Shown piece by piece: positions 53,771-64,000 of a stretch of DNA of 64,000 bases. Made by a program: the position numbers and the translations under genes. Under the pieces are notes generated by a model, which worked only from the letters and a program-made list of their open reading frames with translations, did not search any database and was not told where the DNA came from. Positions within the stretch are counted from its first letter, which is position 1; each line of letters opens with the position of its first letter. The stretch covers positions 1,116,001-1,180,000 of the forward strand of contig NC_089190.1 in the NCBI RefSeq assembly GCF_947507565.1. Reading direction: 5' to 3'. The stretch comes from Oscarella lobularis. Its lineage: Eukaryota > Porifera > Homoscleromorpha > Homosclerophorida > Oscarellidae.

Positions 53771-54013
53771 CCGATTTCTGTGCAAAGACTTCCCTGTGGA
53801 ATCACGTGACGATGTATCGCCTATGATATAAGATCAGGGTGTATTCATATTCATATTGAGTTAGAGCGGATCTCCGAACTGCGAGATTGAAAAAATCAAA
53901 TCAAAGAAAAAACGCCCTCTTCTGGCAAACACGAAGAAAGGCAACATATTGCATCTCACAAACACGGAAGTAATCCTTCAAAACTTAGGAGAGCTAACAC
54001 TGACCGCAAAGAA

Positions 54014-54421
54014 CTAGGTATCGCTGCGATTCGATGACTGCTCGGGCTTCTGCTGTCCTCCTCCTCCTCCCTCCGACACAATCTCGGCATTACGACTACC
54101 AGTGGTACTCGCCGTCCCTACAAATTCCCTAGGGGCCCCCTGAGTCTGGCCCAACATCGCGGCCCTGCCGTACTCGAGCAGCCGTTGCTCCCTTAGTACG
54201 ATTTCTCGACTGCGTTCGGCAATCGATCGGGGACGGCGCCTCGTCACGCCGAACGCGCGTTCGGCGAAGATGGAGGCTCGCGTGAGGGCTTGAAGTCGAA
54301 GGCGTGCGAGGACGCGTGATCGATCGTGCGGTGCTTCGGGGTCGATGCCGCGACGTCGGATATGACTTTGAGAGTCCCTGTAACCCATGGAAATTAACGG
54401 AGAATGCGAAGCACGAGGCAC
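54014..54421 (-). CDS. unknown family U, copy 1
   Basis: Not recognised. The frame encodes DPEAPHDRSRVLARLRLQA, an Arg/Glu-rich helical stretch (AERSREIVLREQRLLEYGRAA) and a Gly-rich C-terminus. The same elements occur in copy 2 (54947-55627), and remnants lie at about 60401-60790. The copy-2 ATG is not conserved here and I see no in-frame ATG at the expected place, so this copy may be broken or start in another exon. Alternating Arg and Glu suggest a coiled or helical protein. No function is proposed. Confidence 0.4.
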   Translation of the reverse strand: MPRASHSPLISMGYRDSQSHIRRRGIDPEAPHDRSRVLARLRLQALTRASIFAERAFGVTRRRPRSIAERSREIVLREQRLLEYGRAAMLGQTQGAPREFVGTASTTGSRNAEIVSEGGGGGQQKPEQSSNRSDT

Positions 54422-54469
54422 ATGCGCAGCAAAGGTGTAAATTAGGTACCAGACTTATGGGATTCATAA

Positions 54470-54690
54470 AACCAAAAATTCGTTGTGAGCGTAGAAGATA
54501 GAAATCCAGCACCAACGACACTAGAGTGATAAGCCACAAGCCAAAATGTAAATGCCACCGTATGCAGTTGACATTTTCTGACGCGAGTAAGAATTTTGCA
54601 AAAGGGAGCATCGAATTTTATGAGAACGTCCCTATGAATAAAGAGTGCTTTGCGGCGAAAACGCAAACCCAAGCGCGATAGAATCGATTA
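54470..54690 (-). pseudogene. decayed copy of a DCAF10 exon and intron
   Basis: On the minus strand it shares with DCAF10 (about 53090-53270) CATAGGGACGTTCTC, TCAACTGCATACGGTG, TTGGTGCTGGATTTCTA (TTGGTGCTAGATTTCTA in the parent) and intervening blocks. There is a deletion of about 30 bases where ACCGGTGCCCACGCC stood. Intron sequence is included, so this is a segmental duplication. It lies between U copies 1 and 2. Confidence 0.75.
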
Positions 54691-54946
54691 ATTAATTATA
54701 CTGTATTATCTTGGCATGAGCTGAAATATTCAAAGAACCGCTCTGCGAAAAGATAAAGCAAAAAAAGATCTCAAATTAAGCTAAGTTAGAGTTCTCTCAA
54801 ACACGAGAACTGCAAAACTGAAAGAAGCCTTACATAGTCCAAAACTCCAAAACGAAAAAAAAACGCCCTCTTCCGTGAAACGGCACACACGAAGAAAGCC
54901 AAACACTCCAACCCCACAAAAACGCTTAAGTAGTTATTCAAGAGAG

Positions 54947-55627
54947 CTAAACGTCAGTTACTCCCAGCAAAGAATCGCTCTCGTTCTCCTGGGAAGCAAC
55001 TGCCATCGTCTCAACGTGACGAACGTCATCGGATAGAGTTATCGAACCCATCTGAGCCTCCAAGTCGACTTGAAGCGACTGCTTCGGCGCCGATAGAGCA
55101 CTTTCCGTAGCCTCGTGCTGTTTTCCTCCTCCTCCTCCTCCTCCTCCTCCTCCTTCAATCTTAGCGTCACGACGACCACTCCCCCTCTCCATAAATTCCA
55201 TTCCAAATAGCTGATCGATTGCGAGCTCAAGAGACGAGTCAGTCGATTCCAACAGCGCAGCTCTGGCGTAGTCAGGCAGTTGCCGCTCGTTCCTTAGCAA
55301 CTTCGAACTACAACGAGGCGATTTGTGCGTTGAGTTGGTGACTTGCTGGCGGTCACGATGGTGGTGATGCTGGGAACAAGATTGGGCTGTCGCTCGAACG
55401 CGTCCGGCAATCGTTTGGAGATGGCCCGGGCCGCGCTTGGCGGAGGTGGAGACACGCTCAGCGAAACGCTCGGCACGCACGCGGGCTTGAAGTCGAAGGC
55501 ACTCGAGGACACGTGATCGATCGTGCGGTGCTTCGGGGTCAGTTCTGTCGGTGCCGTGGTCCATGAGAGAGCCTGTCAGAAGAGTACGGAGATTGCGAGC
55601 ACGAGGCACAAGCATACGCATGCGCAT
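54947..55627 (-). CDS. unknown family U, copy 2
   Basis: 226-codon frame starting with clustered Met codons (MRMRML). It contains the family block DPEAPHDRSRVLECLRLQA, a His run (HHHH), QLPDYARAALLE, a run of about ten Gly encoded by (GGA)n, and an acidic C-terminus. It matches copy 1 in order, and its 3' flank is also shared with copy 1 (CGCCCTCTTC...CACGAAGAAAG at 54870 and 53910). Upstream lies receptor B on the same strand. Function is unknown; a real gene is plausible because the order is conserved among copies, but selection on the frame has not been tested. Confidence 0.45.
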   Translation of the reverse strand: MRMRMLVPRARNLRTLLTGSLMDHGTDRTDPEAPHDRSRVLECLRLQARVRAERFAERVSTSAKRGPGHLQTIAGRVRATAQSCSQHHHHRDRQQVTNSTHKSPRCSSKLLRNERQLPDYARAALLESTDSSLELAIDQLFGMEFMERGSGRRDAKIEGGGGGGGGGGKQHEATESALSAPKQSLQVDLEAQMGSITLSDDVRHVETMAVASQENESDSLLGVTDV

Positions 55628-55845
55628 TTAAATCTATTCGATCGCAAATATTTTATAACCGAAACAAGAAAAATGAAGATTGCCATAGCAGGCTACAGTA
55701 CGTACCTGGTAAGATTTAGCAAGTTCGACAGAAAAATTTAGCTAACAGACAAAAACGTTTTAGAATGCAAAAATTCAATAACCACAAACTCTATGCTCTA
55801 CTTCCAGTCACTCTAGGAGCGGATTGCGCCTCGCCACATTCCCAC

Positions 55846-58699
55846 TCACTTGGGATTTTGCAACGTGCCTCTTCTGTGCTCACTAACGATCTCATATATT
55901 GGACTCATATGAAGTTCAACTTTTTGTTCTTCTCCACTCGACTGAAAGACGGCGTGAGGATCGGCGTAGCTCCGTTGCAAAGACGGGTTTTCATTTCTCA
56001 ACGCTGAACTGCTCATCACTCGATTATTTCCAGTTGCAACGCTTTGGTCTGACTCCTCTTTGCCTTTCCTGTAACGTTTTGCCACGAACCAGAACGCTAG
56101 CAGGGCAAAAGCTACAACAGCAAAAGTAACTGCAAACGTTATTCCCGATGCCCCTTCAGCAGACAAACCCCCTATATAAAATAGAATCTTATTAGGAATT
56201 TTGCAGTTGAAGTTCGAGACCTGAACGCCCTGCCGAATCTTCAAGAGCAGTTGGCGTGGGATACGCCGACGGAGTAGGCGTTGTTGAAAAATTTGTAGTC
56301 AAAAAATTAGAGCTTGCAGTTGTAGACCTTGATCGAATTCGATCTATTATTAATTAGAGAGAAGCTGAAGCCATCCTAAGTAGATCATATGAATAATTAA
56401 CCTGTAGGAAACGAACATCTTTGGACGACAGGGTAGCAGCTTTCTATTTCACTAGAAGTTCCGCGGCAAGGTGGTAACAGGCAAATCCGGTGACTAAGAC
56501 GAAAGCCGGACTCCGGACCGCATGTTGAACTGCATTGCGTTGGAGTCAACCAGATTGACCAACTTCCCCCGAGATACAGCCAATGAAAAGGATCCCAAGG
56601 ATTCCATACTGACACTAAAACAACCGAACTTACAAAATGCCTTATCATGTCTACTGTTGCACATTACGAGGCTGGACCAGAATAGATGTTGCTTTAGACT
56701 CCGCAAAGTAACCGTAATCCACTTTCGCCTGACACGTAAAGTTGATTCTCCAATTGTGATCCTGAAGGAATGGTTCTAAACTTTTAACCAGCAAATACGA
56801 TCTTCGATTGTAGTGGTAAATGACATGAGCGTCAGAGTTGTTAGAGCTTGAGATTAGCCAAGTTAGAGTCGAAGGTGGATGGCTGTATAAGTCTGAGCAC
56901 AACAGCACCAAATGTTGATTGGAATCCACTCGTATAACATCTACATGCGGAGAAATTTGCGGCAAAGGGGAAACTAAACAAATATAGGGTAAGAAAAGGT
57001 CATTTCTTTTCTGTGACACCTCTTATTTCCAAGTGTTCATGTAATGATAGTCGGTTGATCCTAATATTTTCAGAAGAGTAACGTGGACGAATTTGTACAT
57101 CGAATTTGTAAATCCCCGAGTCTGTCGACGTAACCGGGGCAAACGTTAACCTAAAATACTGGTAAAAATACAACGGAAGAGTAAGTGAAGAGTAAGAAGA
57201 ATTGTCCAAAGGTCTTCCGTCTTTGAATATTTTCAGTATCTTTCCTTTAATTTCAGCTCCATAGTGGCGACTGTAGTCATACAGGTATTCAAAGTAAAAC
57301 TCGACATATGCTGATGAGTTGACTAAAGGAAACCAGTTGGCAGCAATGTAACTGCTATAGGAAGAATATAAACGAAGATAATCTATAACAATAACAATTA
57401 GTATCAAAAATTCGTACTGTGCATAAAAACTACCATCAGAAGCATTCACTGCAGACAACAGAGCAGGAGATGATTCAATAGAACCAGCCGAATTATTTGC
57501 ATAACAGCTATAGTTTCCAAATGAATCAGGCCCAAGCCCAAGACGCAGCCAAGAAACAAAGTTTGATGCGTACGAAGGATTTAAAATAATTTTTCCGTTC
57601 TAAGCGTACAATTAGTTTTTATGTAGTTATCAAGCAGCAAAGTACCTTTTTCCAATTGATTTCAGGCTTTGGAATGCCATAGACATCACAGTGAAAAAAA
57701 GAACCGCTGATATCGAGTGTACTTTTCAAAATGTGCGCTAACAGGCCCATTAATGATTACGGGAGCAACTAGTGCAAAACGCATAAGCGAGAACTTCTTC
57801 GTTCTCTACCTTAGAGTTACCATGAACTTGCAAGAAGAAACTGTGCCTTGCAATTCCTAAATAGTTTTCAGCTATGCATGTATATACTCCAGGGTCCACT
57901 TCTTCGTTAGCGCTTCGAATGTGATACTCTCCATTATCAAATCTAGCTAGTGGCTGGCCGTTCTTTTCCCAACGAACGGTTGGACGAGGAAATCCGGTGA
58001 CGTCACAGGCAAGAGTCAAACTCTCATTTTTAAGAACGTGTGTATCATTAGGAGTTGCCACAAACACAGGAAACGTACCTCAAAAAATACGGTACATACT
58101 ATTTAGGAAGATCATATAGTGTTAGTATATACTGTACCTGGTAGGGACTGATATTCCAATACAAAGCCTTTTCTTGTACCACTTCCGTCTGAAATAAAAG
58201 TGATGTTAGCCGTTGAACTGACTCTCTCGTTATAGACGGGTAAAGAGGTGCCAGTAAACTTTTCTAGTGTGCCTTGTTCGTCGGTTATGATAAGGAAATC
58301 TTTGTCGGCCTCAACGTCAAAAGAAATGAACTTGATTAGAATTGTTGACAGTGTAGGAAATTCAAATGACCACGTGCAGTACTGATGATCGTTGTAATAC
58401 TGAGAACTGTCGGGAAATTGTAGATAGCCGCCTGTGGCTACAAGGACCCCACCACACTTGGCTTCAATAAAATAGATACACATAGCCTCGTGGAGACAAC
58501 CCCGCACTTACTCAGACAGTTAGGGCCCGTCCATCCTTCACTGCACTGGCAGCTGGTGCAGCCGTTCGATGGAGTTCCGCCGTTGAAACACGGACGGCAC
58601 GCTACAAATGAATAATAATATTAGGTAATGCTACATAAGACCACCTTCAACGTGCAACCATCCTATGAACCCGAGAACAATTGCGATTATACGTCTCAT
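55846..58699 (-). CDS. EGF-CUB-Ig-TSP1 transmembrane receptor B
   Basis: Type I membrane protein. The signal peptide MRRIIAIVLGFIGWLHVEG starts at 58699. An EGF-like module follows (CFNGGTPSNGC...GWTGPNC), then a CUB domain (CGGVLVATGGYLQFPD...YCTWSFEFP). Next come Ig domains (LACDVTGFPRPTVRWEKNG...VYTCIAEN and a second with GNYSCYANNSAG), a spacer rich in Tyr and Ser, and a third Ig-like domain (LTW...INFTCQAKVDY). A TSP1 repeat (WSIWLTPTQCSSTCGP), one helix (ASGITFAVTFAVVAFALLAFW) and a cytosolic tail ending SPIYEIVSEHRRGTLQNPK complete it. Y-E-I-V could bind SH2 domains when phosphorylated; it is not a strict ITIM because Pro is at -2. Nearly identical to receptor A at 61025-63919, so recently duplicated. 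Likely an adhesion or immune-type receptor; the ligand is unknown. Confidence 0.85.
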
Positions 58700-59335
58700 G
58701 AATCTAAGAAACAAAGTTTGGTCTCCTGCCATATACGGAAAATATCAAGTAATGCCAGCGCTAGCTAGCGCATCTCAGCTATTGCCATACTTGGCATCAA
58801 GATGTCTACGTAAAAGCATGGACGTGACGGCGTCGAGGGCGCAAGAGCTGGCCGAGTCAAAAAGGCGTGTTTGCGTTTGCTCAGTCTCGGCGTATACTAT
58901 GGAGAGAGGGTAAGGTTTGTTAACAAAGCCTTCAGGACACGATAGCGCAGTTGACGGAAGAGGAAAGAGCTTTCCGGGAAAACTCGAGTCTTTCTCTTTC
59001 ACTCCGAGCTTCCGGCCGTGTCTCGCATCTACGCGCATGCACGTGGATATCGTTCACAATCAGGGAATTTGATGTACTTAGCTAAGACGAACAAGTACAT
59101 ATCTTCTACAGTGCAGCGGCAGTAGACATGCTGGCTCATAGCGAGAACGGCTCACCTGAAGACACGCTCTACTACTAATAATAGGCCGAAGCACACTAAT
59201 TAGTAGTGCCTCCGCCGCCGCCTTCAAGTGACTGCCTTTGAGTGAACGATTCTTCCCTTTGACTCCGAATTCCTTCGACGCCTAAATTCCCATAGGCTGG
59301 AGGTGCCTCCGTCTGTTTCTCGTCAACGTGAGCAC
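58700..59335. other. intergenic, upstream of receptor B
   Basis: Upstream flank of receptor B, which should include its promoter. No recognisable motif or gene was found. Confidence 0.35.
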
Positions 59336-59995
59336 CTATATGCTTCCATACTCTGGTTGAGGTGGTGATGGTGGAGGGCGTCGGGGCGCTTTTCTCTTCT
59401 TCGAAGGACTGGACGGCGTTTTGCTACGCTCGTCGTGCGGCAGTGCAGTAGGCGGCTGCGAAGACGGCGGCGTCGATCTCTTCGTAGCAATTGAGATTTT
59501 GACTCGTCGTTACCGCCTTCCTCCTTTCCGTCGCTTCCTGGTCCACCAAATAGCCGTGACAGTAACAAGTACTGCAATCAGAAGTGACGCACCGACTACT
59601 CCAATGATAAGCCCACCCCAGAACTTGAACTAGAAGAAACTAAACAGACCACAGTGCGGAAAAAGTGGAACTCGTCCTTATACTTAATTACCTGAATTTT
59701 CAGTAGTAGTGGTAGTGGCGATAATAGAATAGGCATCCGCATCTACATACATATCAAAAAAAAGTTGGTGCAGTTCCATAATTATACCTTCATTGAATTA
59801 GCTATACCGGTGGTATAAAAGCATTTTGAATTTGATGAGCGGCAGCTTTCAATGTGCTTCGACGATCCTTCGCAAGGCGTCAACCGGATACAAGTCCGAG
59901 AGCGAAGACGAACGCCCATCTGACCGCCGTACGTCACACTGCATTGACTCGGAGACGACCACCCGGACCACGGCCAGGTTCTCCCAGCGTCCAGA
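59336..59995 (-). pseudogene. TSP1-TM-Pro-rich tail fragment (receptor C, 5'-truncated)
   Basis: An exon starting at 59995 encodes a TSP1 repeat (WPWSGWSSPSQCSVTYGG...CRSSNSKC). Phase-0 exons lead to one helix (GGLIIGVVGASLLIAVLVTV), a stop-transfer sequence WWTRKRRKGGR, and a Pro-rich tail STPPSSQPPTALPHDERSK...PPPSPPQPEYGSI ending at 59336. Between helix and tail the frame meets a TAA unless a 36-base GTAACG...GAAGAG segment is removed. No signal peptide, EGF, CUB or Ig exons were found upstream. It is either a truncated remnant or a short receptor with an unseen first exon. It differs in sequence from receptors A and B, so it represents a second subfamily. Confidence 0.55.
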
Positions 59996-60177
59996 GCTGA
60001 AGGAAGAAAACACCAACAGATAGATGCAGGCAAAGGGGAGAGAGCGTTAGTTCCAAGTCTCGTATCTGCGCACAAGCACGCTGTCGTGCGTCGACTGCTC
60101 ACTGCACTGCAGTAGATATGTGCTTGTTCCGTCCTAGCTAAATGCCTCAAAGTTCCTTGATTGTAAGAACCGGTGGC

Positions 60178-60400
60178 TCATAACGAGAACCGCTCACTTG
60201 ATTCGCTACGCTTTTCGTGGGGCTGTGCAGTAGACTGCGGAGGCGGCTGTGCCTCTTCGTAGAAATTAGGATTAGGATTTGTTCTTTCTAATAAACTCGA
60301 CCGGATTTCCTGGTCCACCGACGGACACAACAGTAGCAAGTAGACTGCGATCAGTACCGTGATCAGCACTCCTCGCCCAAAATAACTGATCGATCGTAAG
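60178..60400 (-). pseudogene. receptor TM-tail fragment (receptor D)
   Basis: The minus strand encodes GVLITVLIAVYLLLL, then a short tail with FYEEAQPPPQSTAQPHEKRSE. DNA alignment with fragment C is clear (GGTGGACCAGGAA, CTACGAAGAG, CAGCCGCCT, CTACTGCAC). The helix and Pro-rich tail correspond, but the juxtamembrane part has diverged. No ectodomain exons lie upstream; a U-family remnant lies there instead. It is a partial duplicate of the receptor 3' end. Confidence 0.55.
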
Positions 60401-60790
60401 AGACAGCTGAGACGGCTCTAACAACGCAGCCCTGCCGTAGTCAGGCAGTCGCTGCTCGTCCCTTAGCGACGTTGGATCAGAGCGAGTCGTAACGTTGAGT
60501 TGAGGACTTGCTGAAGATCACATTGATGGTGCTGGGAACCAAACGCGGCTATCGCTTGATGCGTTCGGTAATCGTTCGAAGATGGCGCTCGTAGGTGGAA
60601 GTAAGCCTACGCACGGGCTTGAAGCATGGAGCTGCTTGAAGCCACTCGAGGGCACGTGATCGATCGTGCTCCAGGGGTCAATGTCGATGCCGTGACCTCG
60701 GCTACGGCTTTGAGTCGCCCTGATGGACATAAATAAGCCTGAGAGGGGCAGATGCGTTCTTGCGAGCATGCGCATGACCAAAAGGATCGA
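60401..60790 (-). pseudogene. unknown family U, decayed copy 3
   Basis: DNA similarity to U copies 1 and 2 is evident on the minus strand. Shared are an ATGCGCATGC start region, GGTCACGGCATCGAC with ACGATCGATCACGTG, and TAGTCAGGCAGT...GTCCCTTAGCGAC on the plus strand. Frames are interrupted by indels: the DPEAPHDRSRVL block is only recoverable in pieces. It sits directly downstream of receptor A, as copy 2 sits downstream of receptor B. Confidence 0.6.
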
Positions 60791-61024
60791 AAATAATTTT
60801 TATCACCGGAAACAAAAAAAGAAGAGTAATGCAATAGGCTACCAGTAGAGATTCTAGTATACCAGAGTAGCTGGTAAGTACTAAAAACAGCAAGTTCACC
60901 ATAAAAACAGACTAGCAGACAAAACGTTGAGTGCAAAGATTAGAATGCAAAAATTCAAAAACCACAACTCTATGCTCTGTTTCTAGTCATTTCAGAAGCG
61001 TACTGTGTCTCGCCACATCCACAC

Positions 61025-63919
61025 TCACTTTGGATTTTGCAATGTGCCTCTTGTGTGCTCACTAACAATCTCATATATTGGACTCGTGTGAAGTTCAACT
61101 TTTTGTTCTTCTCCACTCGACCGAAAGACGGCGTGAGGATCGGCGTAGCCCTGTTGCAAAGACGGGTCTTCATTTCTCAACGCTGAACTGTAAGTGTTGC
61201 TCATCACTTGATGATTTCCAGTTGCAACGCTTTGGCCTGACTCCTCTTTGCCTTTCCTGTAACGCTTTGCCACGAACCAGAACGTTAGAAGAAGAACAGC
61301 TACGACAGCCAACGTAACTGCAAAAGTTATTCCCGATGCCCCTCCAGCAGACAAACCCCCTAGTTAAAATACAATCTAGATTAGGAATTTACAATTGAAG
61401 TTCGAGACCTGAACAAACTGCCGTTTCTTGAGAATCTTCAAGAGCAGTTGGCGTGAGATACGCCGACGGAGTAGGCGTTGTTGAAAAATTTGTAGTCGAA
61501 AAATTAGAGCTTGCAGTTGTAGACCTTGATCGAATTCGATCTAAGTAATAAAGAGACACTGAAACAACCATCACCAACAAGTACATCAGATGATTAACCT
61601 GTAGGAAGCAAACAGCTTTGCTGTGGTGGACGGCAGCTTTCTATTTCACTAGAAGGTCCGCGGCAAGGTGGTAACAGGCAAACCCGGTGACTAAGACGAA
61701 AGCCGGACTTCGGACCACATGTTGAACTGCATTGCGTTGGAGTCGACCAGATTGACCAATTTTCCCCAAAATACAGCCAATGAAAAGGATCCCATACTGA
61801 CACTAAAACAACGCAACTTACACAAAATGCCTTATTATGACTACTGTTGCACATTACGAGGCTGAACCAAAGTGGATACTGCTTTTGATTCCCCAAAGTA
61901 ATCCACTTTTGCCTGACACGTAAAGTTGATTCTCCAATTGTGATCCTGAAAAAAGAATTCTAGACTTTTAACCAGCAAATACGATCTTCGATTGTAGTGG
62001 TAAATGACATAAGCGTCAGAGTTGTTAAAGCTTGAGATTTCTTTTCCATTGCTTAGCCAAGTTAAAGTCGAAGGTGGATGGCTGTATAAGTCTGAGCAAT
62101 ACAGCACCAAATGTTGATTGGAATCTACGCTCATAACGTCTGCATTTGGAGATAGTTGCGGTGAAGGTGAAACTAAAAATTAAATAGAGTAAGAAAAGTC
62201 AGTTGTTGTCTATCACACCTCTTATTTCCAAGTGCTCATATACCAATAGCCGACTGATGCCAATTATAGGGAGAGAGTAACTTGGACGAATTTGTATATC
62301 AAATCCATAAATCCCAGAGTCTGTCGACGTAGCCGGAGCAAACGTAAGCATAAAGTAATAATCAAAATATAACGGAAGAGTAAGTGAAGAGTAAGAAGAA
62401 TTGTCCCAAGGTCTTCCGTCTTTGAATACTTTCCGTACCAATCCTTCAATACGAATTGGTCCAAAATCACTGTAATCCTCCAGATATCGAAAGTAAAACC
62501 TAAAATATGCTGATGAGTTGATTAAAGGAAAGTTTGCAGAGACTGGATAACGTGGATAATGAAAACGAAGATTATCTATAACAACAACACTCAGTATTGA
62601 AATCTGAACTGTGCTTATATAAACTACATACCATCTGAAGCATTCAGTGCAGACAACAGAGCAGAAGATGACTCAATAAAACCAGCTGAATTATTTGCAT
62701 AACAGCTGTAGTTTCCAAATGAATCAGGCACAAGCCCAAGACGCAGCCAAGAAACAAAGTTTGATGCGTACGAAGGATTTAAAATAAATTTTCCGTTCTA
62801 AGAGTACAATTAGTTTTTATGTATTAATCAAGCAGAAAAGTACCTTTTTCCAATAGATTTCAGGCTTTGGAATGCCATAGACATCACAACGAAAAAAGAA
62901 CTGCTGATATCCAATGTACTTTTCAAAATGCGCACTGACAGGCCCATTAATGATTATAGGAGGAACTAGTGCAAAATTCATAAACGAGAAGTTCATTGTT
63001 CTCTACCTTAGAGTTACCATAAACTTGCAATAAGAAACTGTGCCTTGCAATTCCCAAATAGTTTTCAGCTATGCATGTATATACTCCAGGGTCCACTTCT
63101 TCGTTAGCGCTTCGAATGTGATACTCTTCATTATCAAATCTAGCTAGTGGCTGACCGTTCTTTTCCCAACGAACGGTTGGACGAGGAAATCCGGTGACGT
63201 TACAGCCAAGAGTTAAACTCTCATTTTTAATGACGTGTGTATCATTAGGAGTTGCCACAAACAAAGGAAACGTACCTAAAAAATAAGGTATACATGCTAT
63301 TTAGGAAGATCATATAGTGGTAGTATATACCTGGTAGGGACTGATATTCCAATACAAAACCTTTTCTTGTACCACTTCCGTCTGAAATAAAAGTGATGTT
63401 AGCCGTTGAACTGACTCTCTCGTTATAGACGGGTAAAGAGGTGCCAGTAAACTTTGCCAGTGTGCCTTGTTCGTCGGTTATAATAAGGAAATCTTTGTCG
63501 GCCTCCACGTCAAAAGAAATGAACTTGATTAGAATTGTTGACAGTGTAGGAAATCCAAAAGACCACGTGCAGTACTGATGATCGTTGTAATACTGAGAAC
63601 TGTCAGGAAATTGTAGATAGCCGCCTGTGGCTACAAGGACCCCACCACACTTGGCTTCAATAAAATAGATACACATAGCCTCGTCGAAGACGACCCGTGA
63701 AGACACGCACTTACTCAGACAGTTAGGGCCCGTCCATCCTTCACTGCACTGGCAGCTGCTGCAACCGTTCGATGGCGTTCCGCCATTGAAACAAGGAGGA
63801 CACGCTACAATAATAATTGGACAAGTCGCAACTTGAATTGTACAACCGCTACGTGTCAGTGTACCTTCAATGTGCAACCATCCAACGACAACAAAAAGAA
63901 AACCGATTGAGCGTCTCAT
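61025..63919 (-). CDS. EGF-CUB-Ig-TSP1 transmembrane receptor A
   Basis: Close paralogue of receptor B with the same exon layout. Signal peptide MRRSIGFLFVVVGWLHIEG at 63919; EGF module with CFNGGTPSNGC...CQCSEGWTGPNC; CUB domain; Ig domains (LGCNVTGFPRPTVRWEKNG, ...CYANNSAG, ...LTWLSNGKEIS...INFTCQAKVDY); TSP1 repeat (WSIWSTPTQCSSTCGP). One helix (ASGITFAVTLAVVAVLLLTFW) and a tail ending SPIYEIVSEHTRGTLQNPK follow. It keeps a short NGKEI-containing segment in the third Ig that receptor B lacks. CUB and first-Ig coding sequences are almost identical between A and B, while the second half differs more. That suggests gene conversion or unequal selection. Probable cell-surface adhesion or recognition receptor. 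Confidence 0.87.
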
Positions 63920-64000
63920 GGATCTAAATAACGAAGCTCAGGGCTCGGGTCACTACCCGAAAATGCCACATAGCGAGTTCGCGCGGAACTCGGCTGCTTA

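Noticed and set aside
55895-55930. Tail motif SPIYEIV of the receptors as an ITIM
   Set aside because: Residue -2 to Tyr is Pro rather than S/I/V/L, so it is described only as a possible SH2-binding Y-x-x-V motif.

Overview
The window is animal nuclear DNA. It holds a multi-Calx-beta adhesion GPCR, two anoctamins, DDX46, DCAF10, SLC33A1, PTPMT1 and TMEM198-type genes. All are split by very short GT-AG introns, mostly 50-65 nt, and genes are packed a few hundred bases apart. Metazoan-only families, tiny introns and lineage-specific Kelch/ankyrin kinases and CUB-Ig-TSP1 receptors suggest an early-branching animal with a compact genome, possibly a sponge. That placement is inference, not proof. 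Gene coordinates are genomic spans; exon boundaries were inferred by hand from reading frame, splice sites and family resemblance.

Layout. 1-8582 (+): 3' part of an ADGRV1 orthologue. 8837-10138 (-): TauD/gamma-butyrobetaine-hydroxylase-like dioxygenase. 10462-13895 (+): ankyrin-repeat pseudokinase. 14151-15876 (-): AAA-ATPase-like/PD-(D/E)XK protein, followed by a decayed copy of the kinase 3' end. 16419-17064 (-): small secreted Cys-rich protein. 17912-23639 (+): DDX46. 23928-27887 and 28028-32226 (+): tandem anoctamins. 32522-34333 (-) and 34402-35629 (+): SLC33A1 and a TMEM198-like gene, head to head. 37241-43681 (-): ankyrin-Roc-COR-death-ZU5-UPA-death protein, followed by a decayed copy of the TMEM198 3' end. 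45189-47664 (+): Kelch-repeat kinase. 48554-49250: GC-rich, hairpin-rich noncoding block. 50438-50600 (-): kinase relic. 50663-51323 (-): PTPMT1. 51425 to about 53770 (-): DCAF10. 54014-63919 (-): a duplicated array of CUB-Ig-TSP1 receptors, receptor 3'-end fragments, copies of an unknown protein family and a stray DCAF10 exon copy.

How the parts relate. Housekeeping genes (DDX46, SLC33A1, PTPMT1, DCAF10) are interleaved with fast-evolving signalling and receptor genes. Death-domain, ankyrin, kinase and Ig-receptor genes suggest a region rich in signalling or immune-type functions, but no operon-like cooperation can be shown. The most striking features are: (i) an anoctamin pair in which one copy has replaced four of the six canonical Ca2+ ligands and altered a fifth, while its neighbour keeps all six; (ii) a pseudokinase and an intact kinase with related catalytic domains; (iii) two accessory genes (PD-(D/E)XK and ROCO), each bracketed by direct repeats of a neighbour's 3' end; (iv) a ROCO protein fused to a ZU5-UPA-death supermodule.
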